NCBI GenBank assembly: GCA_944548615.1
Contig: OX155978.1
Location: 4,133,588 to 4,197,587, forward strand
Source of the DNA: Micropterix aruncella
Lineage: Eukaryota > Arthropoda > Insecta > Lepidoptera > Micropterigidae
DNA length: 64,000 nt
Direction: 5' to 3'
Shown: one piece after another, positions 51,801 through 60,800 of the stretch
Layout: each line of letters starts with the position of its first letter
Numbering within the stretch: the stretch's first letter is position 1
The notes under the pieces: generated by a model
What the model was told of the DNA's origin: nothing
Database searches by the model: none
What the model saw: the letters and a program-made list of their open reading frames with translations, nothing else
Position numbers and translations under genes: made by a program

Positions 51801-54800
51801 TCGATCTTTGAAAGATTAACTGCGGATTTACACATGGAGTTTCTCAGTACGTACACCAAAGCGTTTTTACTCCTCTTGGGACTGGAGCTCATCGGCGGAT
51901 AGACGTAGAGTGGGGAAAGTTTAAAAAGAAATACAAAAAGTGCACGAAGGATCCAGAGTTCTGCCTCATTGTGGAAGAGTCTCCAAACAAACACTTTACA
52001 AACACTGGGTTCACGATTCTTCACATTTTCCGCAAATTCAGTTAATTACGTAATCTTGTGGAGGAATGGGGGAGGGGTCAGGCCACTGGGGGGGAGGGGC
52101 AAAAATCCCAGTAATGTGATTATGTAATATGTGGTTGGCCCCATAAGGCTGATGCATGTATACCACACACACTTGTTCTTAAACTTGTGACTGTTTTGCA
52201 CTGAGAGAAATGTCTAATTTGACAGCTTCAAGCTATTGACAAAGTCAACACTTATCACTTTCTCTGGCAATGCTTTCCAACCATTCAACACTCGATTTAT
52301 CAAAAAGTGTTTCCTGGGGTTCTAAGCTGCGATTGCCTTATTCAACTTCGAGTGTCCACACAGTTGCTTTATCTCGAAAAAAATGCACATTCACAACACG
52401 TTGGTGGTCTGGAAGTAAAAAACTGAAAAGTAAAAAACTGAAAAGTAAAATCCTTACCGCTAAATCAACGAAGTACGGCAAATTTCCCACCAATTTTGCA
52501 AAGATTTCCTTGTGTTCATCAATTTTCCTCTCACCATATTTCACCAATAGTATAGAATACGCCTCCACGATGCTAAAACTCACTGAAGCACCATCCTTGA
52601 AGACATTGCCGACATGCTCCAACCGTTTCATCAGCTCCTTGTGCAACTTTTCCTCGCACTCAGACAATATCGTCCTCTGTTCGCTGTTACCTGCCTGTTT
52701 TTTCTCTTTTGATATCAAAGTAGCTAATATGCATGTCACTGTTAATGGATTCGGGTTACGAGTACTCGTTGGTGTCTTAACAAGTATTTTAACCGATAAA
52801 CGCAGCGGTGCATCATTCACTTTTATACCTTTAATCGCCGATTTTAAGATAAACTCGATAATTTTATCCGGCATATCAGCTGTAACTGATTCCAAAAACG
52901 AACCCGGTCCAAACGCTAACAAATACTCGATATTAAATATCTTGAACAGTTCCGGCAATCGATAGGACAGTTCGAAAATACCTAATATTGCAGAGTTAAC
53001 GGATACAATAATATTATTATCGTCGTTTACGAGTATTTTTTTTAATACGAAAAGAGCGAATAGCGTCGGCAGTTGGTATTCGTCGGGGAGATTTGCGACC
53101 TTAAGCGACCGCACAACATTAACAACTTTGGCGGCTTTCAAACGATTCTTTTTTGATATTTCAACTTTGGAGAACCGTTCGTAGAGTTGTGTGGCGTCAC
53201 CGACGAGACTACCTTCGTACGTCCCGCCGAACACTACCCATAGTTCTTTCAAGCAACGAACCAAAATCGCTCGTAGGAGCGGATTGTTGCTTTTTATGGC
53301 TTCTTTTTCGAAAAACGTTGTCGAATCGTCGGGAGATGTAAGAATTTGATCGATGATTGCATCGGCGGCTTTGTTTGCATCTTCATCGAGTTCGCACAAA
53401 ATAGCAGATAGGTCGAAATCATTGCAACACATCGTTAAAACGTTGTCGCTATCATTAAGTAAAGATAATTTTACGCGTTTTGCGTGATTTGCTGCTTTTC
53501 CTTTTTTCGTTTCTTCAAATGGAAAGATTTTGCAAGCGAGTGTCTTTTGCACAAGGAGATTTTTCTGAAAAAAAAAAATAAAACTATATAAAATCTATAT
53601 AATAAAAATGAGTCGGGTTTTATGTATGTTACCTAATAACTCACGATCGGCTAACCCGATTTGGATGATTCTTTTTTTGTTTTGTTCATAATCACTTCGG
53701 TCTTACTATAGGCAATAAAAAATCCGGAAAATCTCTCGGAAAAGTGAGAAAAATGTGAAAAACCGAAAATTATTTTAGTACTAAGCTTGATCATAGATGG
53801 CGTTGCTTGACAAGAATAAAAATTCGAAAATCAAGATGGCGGTACAGTTAACATTTGACAGTTATGTTGAATTTTACGATTTCTTGATAGCGTTTTCGTG
53901 ATTCTGAAGGTAAATCAACTGAATTAAATGAATTTGTGTAACTCGTGAAGAGAGGTTCGAGCAACTGAAAGCGATGAGCGTCGCCAAAAATTGAATAAAG
54001 CGGCACGGATCCGTAATGTTGCAGTGCGAAGACGATTGAATTTGAGACAAAACACATACAGAGAGGCAATATATTATGACCTGACGAAACAATACAGCGA
54101 TTATAAATGCATGCAAATTGGAGAAATGGACCATTTGTGCCAATATTGCAATGCATTGAAGTACCGCCTCGAACCACTCGCTTTGTGTTGAGCAGGGGGT
54201 AAAATGAGATTGACACCATTGGTTCCATTAGGATCGTTCGTGTCTGGAAATGCACCAGATTCTAAGCATTTTATGTCTAACATTCTCTGTCAAACAAAAT
54301 CGTACTTTTTACACACTTTTCTCCTCCAGTTAGGACACAACGAGCACTAGCAATCCACAAATGGCAATTGATGAAACTGCTCTTTTGGTGAGACAAAAAA
54401 TAAACAATCAGACTGCTTTCAATGAAGAATTTAAACAAACAATGCAAATTTCAAACAACTGTCGATGAAAATTACCTATGTTAACGCCATCTGCTGCTAA
54501 GCGAACAAATTCGTAGCGAGACGAAGTTCGCCGGGTTCCGCTAGTAATAAATAAATACAAACGGAGCTGCCATGGAATTCACCGACCGGAATCAGGCCCA
54601 TCATAATACAAATTTTACACTTCTGGGGGGGTGAACGGTGGACTCCGGACTAACCTGGTGTGGAAGGTTTAGAACGGCAGTCTTACCACATGTGAGCGTC
54701 CACCTTACCACCTTACCATTCACTCCCGCTTCAAAGCCATAGAATTTGAGATGCAGAAATTTCGGTTTTAGTATTTTTTCTAGGAAGGAGTTGATTATTT

Positions 54801-57800
54801 TTCTGGATAGACCAAGATTTTTAAAGAGGTGAAACAGAAATTTCAGCAGCAGACCAAGAGTGCCAACTTCCACTGCTTGAAGGTGAACAGTGAAACCGTG
54901 CCGGGTAACGGCATTTGCGAGTTCATGGTATTTATTTAATTTGCATCCTAGTCTTTTGGATTATTTTTCCAGCCTGTTAAAAACTTACCAAAATCTCCAT
55001 ACACTCCGTGTCAGTTTCTTCTTTGATTTTTCCGACGACTTGATTCCATTCATTTGAATCCATGTAGCGGTGAACCAGCGATAAATCATAGATCGCAGAC
55101 TCGCTCTTTCCGAATTTATAGTCACCGAGATCGGACCATGGACTATAGATAGAGTAGCCGACGTTGAGCAGCATGAGGTTTCCGTAGCTGTGGCATAGAG
55201 CTAAGAACGATTTCATTATCCTTCCGTCCTATGAAAAAAAGAGAAGAAGAGGTAGAGACAAAATCTATTATTCGAGTTACCCTTTTGGTGGTATTGATTA
55301 GAATCATAATGGACCAGCGTCCAGCGAAGAGTGACCAAGAAGCCAATGGATTATAAAATCTGGAATATGCAGGAAGACTTCGTAGATTGTAACTTCCCAC
55401 ACTCAAGGATCGTCGGATCATGGGTGACCTCATTGAAATTGCAGTAAGATCCTCAACGGATGCTATGCTTTCGCTATACAAAAAACTTTCGCAGTCCGAT
55501 AGATGGCCTGGACATAAACGTAAAAGTCATTCTGATCATTACTTTGTCTATGACACTCTTCCAAAGTTGTCAGCTGACATTGTCTGTCAACAATGGATGA
55601 GCTAATGGGCCCTGTCGCAGTTTGGCCACCAAGACCCATGTCAAGGGTCGGGCAAAACGCAAGGGTTAACATCCATCCAGCGGCCTCCACGGAGAAGTGC
55701 GAGCCCGGGTAGGACTCTGACCTGCGGGTCAGTTTTACCTAGGAGTCAACCTTCGGGCGCTTCTGGACGGTGTACCCACCGTGCGGCGTCAGCCAATCGA
55801 TTGTGCATTCCGATCGACAGCCAGTGGAGTCTGGAAACAACAAGGGTTGTCGACTCAACGGGCGAGCCCGTCACCACAGGAAGTTTTAACGATTAGTCGT
55901 TCTATCTCCATGGAGTGAACGTAGAAGACTTGGGACGAAAACAGTCCACCATCTAGCTACGTCACAAGCCCGTAAGAGGCCAACGCCTTAACTGCGAGAT
56001 AGCAAGGAATGTTACCTGGCGGGCCGACACTCACGCCCTTACTTCCAATTGTGACCAGATTACTCCGGTCTATCGATTGGTTACGAGTTCGAGGTCGCTT
56101 GCGCGGTCCTCTCCCTTACGAAGCGGTGAAACGGTGTATACCGAATCTATCGCGGACCACACCGTCCTTTGCCCGGCTGTTCACCCAGGATCGGATGGCC
56201 GATGGTCATTTCAAGAGTAGTCGCCGTAAGGTCCGCAACCACCCCCGCTCTATAGGAAACAGTACTGCTTCCAGACTCCCCCGACTGTTAGTCAGAGACT
56301 GGGAGCTAACGGGCCCATGATGGGTTGGCCACGAAGACCCATGTGTTCAGGGTCGGTCACACTCACGGGTCAACACCCATCCGACGGCCTCCACGCACGG
56401 GGTGCGAACCTGGGTAGGACTCTGGCCCTGGTCAGTTTCCCCTGAGAATCAAACCTCTGGCGCTCCTGGACGGTCTGCGCACCGTGCGGCGCAAGCCAAT
56501 CGATTGTGCACTCCGACTAACAGTCGGGGGAGTCTGGAAGCTGTATTGTTTCCTATAGAGCGGGGGTGGTTGCGTACCTTACGGCGAGTGCTCTTGAAAT
56601 GACCATTGGATATCCGATCCCGGGTTAGAGGCGGGTAAAGGACGCCATGGTCCGCGATAGATTTGGTATTCACCGTTTCACCGCTTCGTAAGGGAGAGGA
56701 CCGCGCAAGCGACCTCGAACTCGGAACCAATCGAGAGACCGGAAAAATCTGGTCACAATTGGTAGAAAGGGCGCGAGTGTCGCCCGCCAGGTAGCATTCC
56801 TGGCTATCTCACGGTAAGGCGTTGGTCTCTTACGGGTTGTGGCGTAGCTAGACGCTGGATTGTTTTGTCCAAAGTCTTCTACGCTCACTGCAGGTCGATA
56901 GAACGACTAATCGTTAAAACTTCCTGTGGTGACGGGCTCGCCCGTTGTAGTCGACCACTCAAGTTGTTAGTCAGAGTGCACAGTCGATTGGCTTACAGTC
57001 CAGGAGCGCCAGAACTGCTGGCAGCGTTTCGGCACGAAAGTATTGAGTAGTATTGCAAATGATTTTAGAACTAAATAGTGTATATTGTAATGTGTATAAG
57101 GGTATTTGTCGCTTGAAGAGTATTGTAATAGTTTTGTAATAAATCAAGATGAGTGTTCTACCGTGTTTTCGCATCTTCTGCTGCCTATCCACGTAACAAT
57201 ATTATCAATAAGTTATAAATCATGCCAAAAGTAGTCGGCATTACACTTGTCCGGCCATTTCTGCATCAATTAAAAGAATTCTCAACATTTGGAATGGTCT
57301 GGAGTAAATTATGGAACAAACTGGGTGTGTCACAAATACATCCTTTTTTTTCTTCTTTTTGATAAAATATAATATAAATGCTATATCCGTTCATTGATTT
57401 AATTATTATAAACAAGATTTTTTTCAAAAACCCACATTCGTCAAAAACCCTCGGGTTTTTTCAGGTGGGTTTTACCCAATTTAACCCAGTGGGTTTTTTC
57501 AGGTTGGGGAAAAATCAAGCCAACTCTGAACAGGGTCCATTATCGCTCGTAATAACATCTTGCGGTGTCGACTACAACGGGCGAGCCCGTCACCACAGGA
57601 CGTTTTAACGATTAGTCGTTCTATCGCCCTGCAGTGAGCGTAGAAGACTTTGGACAATAACAATCCAACGTCTAGCTACGCCACAACCCGTGAGAGTCCA
57701 ACGCCTTACCGCGAGTTAGCCAGGAATAAACCCGGCGGGCTCGAGATACTCGCGCCCTCACTTCCAATTGTGACCAGATTTCTCCGGTCTCTCGATTGGT

Positions 57801-60800
57801 TCCGAGTTCGAGGTCGCTTGCGCGGTCCTCTCCCTTACGAAGCGGTGAAACGGAGTACTCCGAATCTATCGCGGACCAAGGCGTCCTTTGCCCGGCTCTG
57901 AACCGGGATCGGATGGCCAGTGGTCAATTCAAGAGAAGTCGTCGTAAGGTACGCAACCACCCCCGCTCTATAGGAAACAATACAGTTCCCAGACTCCCCC
58001 GACTGTTAGTCGGAGAGCACAATCGATTGGCTTGCGCCGCTCGGTACGCAGACCGTCCAGGAGCGCCAGAGGTTTGATTCCCAGGGGAGACTGGTTGACC
58101 CAGTGTCCTACCCAGGTTCGCACCCCGTGCGTGGAGGCCGTCGGATGGGTGTTGACCCGTGAGTGTGACCGACCCTGAACACATGGGTCATCGTGGCCAC
58201 CTCATCATGGGCCCGTTAGCTCCCCGCTAGGGCCCGCTAGCTCCCCGTTAGGGCCCGCTCGCAATAATAGGTTAAAATTTGGTGCGACATACATGGACGC
58301 CGCGTACCGTAACTCCAAAGTCGACACTCATCGCTGTATATACATAGTAATCAGCCCATTGTTACAAGCCCAAAGTGTTGTACTAACATAGCTTAGCTGC
58401 AGTGCGCTTCTTCCGAGTTTGGCGAGAGCGTCGTCACCGCAGGATTTGAAACGATTCCAGAACTTGTCTGCGACTGCTGGGGGAGCCCCGTAATCCGCCA
58501 TCTTAGTGTTGTCCATGACCTGGATGAGCAGCGATGAGAGGACTTCCAGCAGTATAATTACTGACGGGCCTGTGGATAATCATATTAAATAATAATAATT
58601 GAACACGGAATAAATAGACCAGAAATTAACATGGGCTTCGATAGGCTATTAGTATATTATATTAATACTGACAGTACAAAGTCAAGGAACTAGAAAGAGT
58701 ATTTAACCCCTTGAGTATGATACGACCAAATCTGGTTCTGAAACAATTATCCGTTGAGTATGATACGACCAGATCTGGTTCCGCGTTTTTTTCACTTCTT
58801 TGACGTTCTCATATTTATTCATAATTATCTAATTGTTTTACAAAATGATATTTCAATATTCTATATTCAAAAGTTCAATGCAATCATTGTGCAGTTGTTC
58901 TTTTTATGATTGGTGTAGTAGTTTCGTAGTTATAGTACTTTAAGGTCGATGTCGCCGAAAATCCTGCAGAAGAGACAGATGCATCCATGAAAATGCCCAT
59001 TTACTCCAAGGGTTAAGAAAGCCCTGAAACTAACAAGTATAAATATAATAAAAGGAATAAAACAGAAGACTGCCATTACACAAAAATGGCTGTATTTATA
59101 ATTATTTATATTACGAATTTTTATGAAATATTTGTGGTTTATCTATTTATACATACAGATACATATATATTATCGGAATGTACTCAATCAGACCTTTCAT
59201 TTGACACTAATCAGGATATATTTATGTTAATTTATTGACATTTGGGCATGTAAACAATTATTTACTTGATATTTGGACATTTAAGGTACCCTATGGCACT
59301 CGCGATGACATAATGATTCTAACAATACAACAAACTTCTAAATTGGTTAACGCGTTTAGAAGTTATGATGGAATAAAGAAATGGAAAACATACATAGATG
59401 AACCCTGAACACATTACACTCCTTTGTTGTTGGGCAGTTGAGTAAAAATGACCAGGATTTTTCAAGCAACAGCTGTGTAACTACCAGAATCGTTATGAGA
59501 AGGTTTCTGCACCTGTAGTTCTTGTCATATATCATATCAGATGATACCATACCCATATTTGGGAGTTTTTTTCGACCCCAAGTTAAACTTCAAGGAACAT
59601 ATTAGACAACTATCTACAACTTCTTTCAAGCTTCTAGGGTTTGTAATACGGCAATCCAAACACTTCAATAATATTCGGGTTATGCGCACGTTGTACAACT
59701 CGATTGTTAGAAGTCGCATGGAAACGAATGCACCTATTTGGAATCCACATGAAGATACTTATACCCTCATGCTGGAAAAGGTACAGAAGTGTTTTTTGAG
59801 ATTTCTGTACTTCAAGCAGTACGGATATTATCCATTTTTGTATCCGACTGCATTTATCACAGGCATGGTTGGCTATAATTCTCTCTGTCTCAGAAGAGAA
59901 ATGCTGACCATGTCCTATGTTTTCAATCTAATTCGTGGTAAAACTGATAACCCTAGCTTACTAGCAAAGGTGGATCTATTCATACCAAATAATTATCTCC
60001 GTACTCGATCGCACCATCTTTTCGCGGAGCCGTTCTCGCGCACTAACCTTACGAGGTGGAACTTGTTGGCGCGTGCTTTGCGGCGCTTAAATGAAATTCA
60101 CTCGATGGCACCAGATTTCGATATTTTTACCGCCAACCCTCACTTGTTTAAATTGCAAGCTATTAATTATTTATTTTTACATGATAGCTAGTATTATACG
60201 TATCATTCTATTTGTATAGTTATGGTAATATCTTTATTAATTTTACTTTTCAATGCATTGGTTTTACTGTTATGTTGATTAGTAATAATTGAATAAACAA
60301 AAATAAATAAATAAATAAATAAAATATCGTACCCGATTTTCATAGATGTCACCAACTTGCTCGTTTGTTTATGTTTCGATGCAATACATGCACTGAACAG
60401 GTGACAGTGTTGTGTCATCATTGTGTCAGACATAGTTCAAATAAATTGATTTGCGAGTGGCGACCGATAAGATGCAATTGTCTTTTTTTGTTGATTAAAC
60501 TTTTTTCAAGGAAAAACAAGGAGTTTCTTCTAAAAGGAATCGACAAGCTTGTTGATTATTCGAGACTATATACTTGAATGATAAAACTCCTGTTTCTAAA
60601 ATTTAAAACATGTCATAGTTTACCTTTAAATCGGGCACAAACTTATGCAATCATCTGATATAATAAATAATATAAACATAATAATAATTATAGCTATTGC
60701 ATATTTTCTTAAATCCATAATAGTCACCAATCTAAATAATGGAGAGGTACCCTAGAAAAATAAGAATATGGTAAAACAAAGCAAGTGGCTTTATAATGGG

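Noticed and set aside
52270..52965. 231-residue plus-strand frame
   Set aside because: Antisense to the large URB2 exon, which has splice signals and phase agreement.
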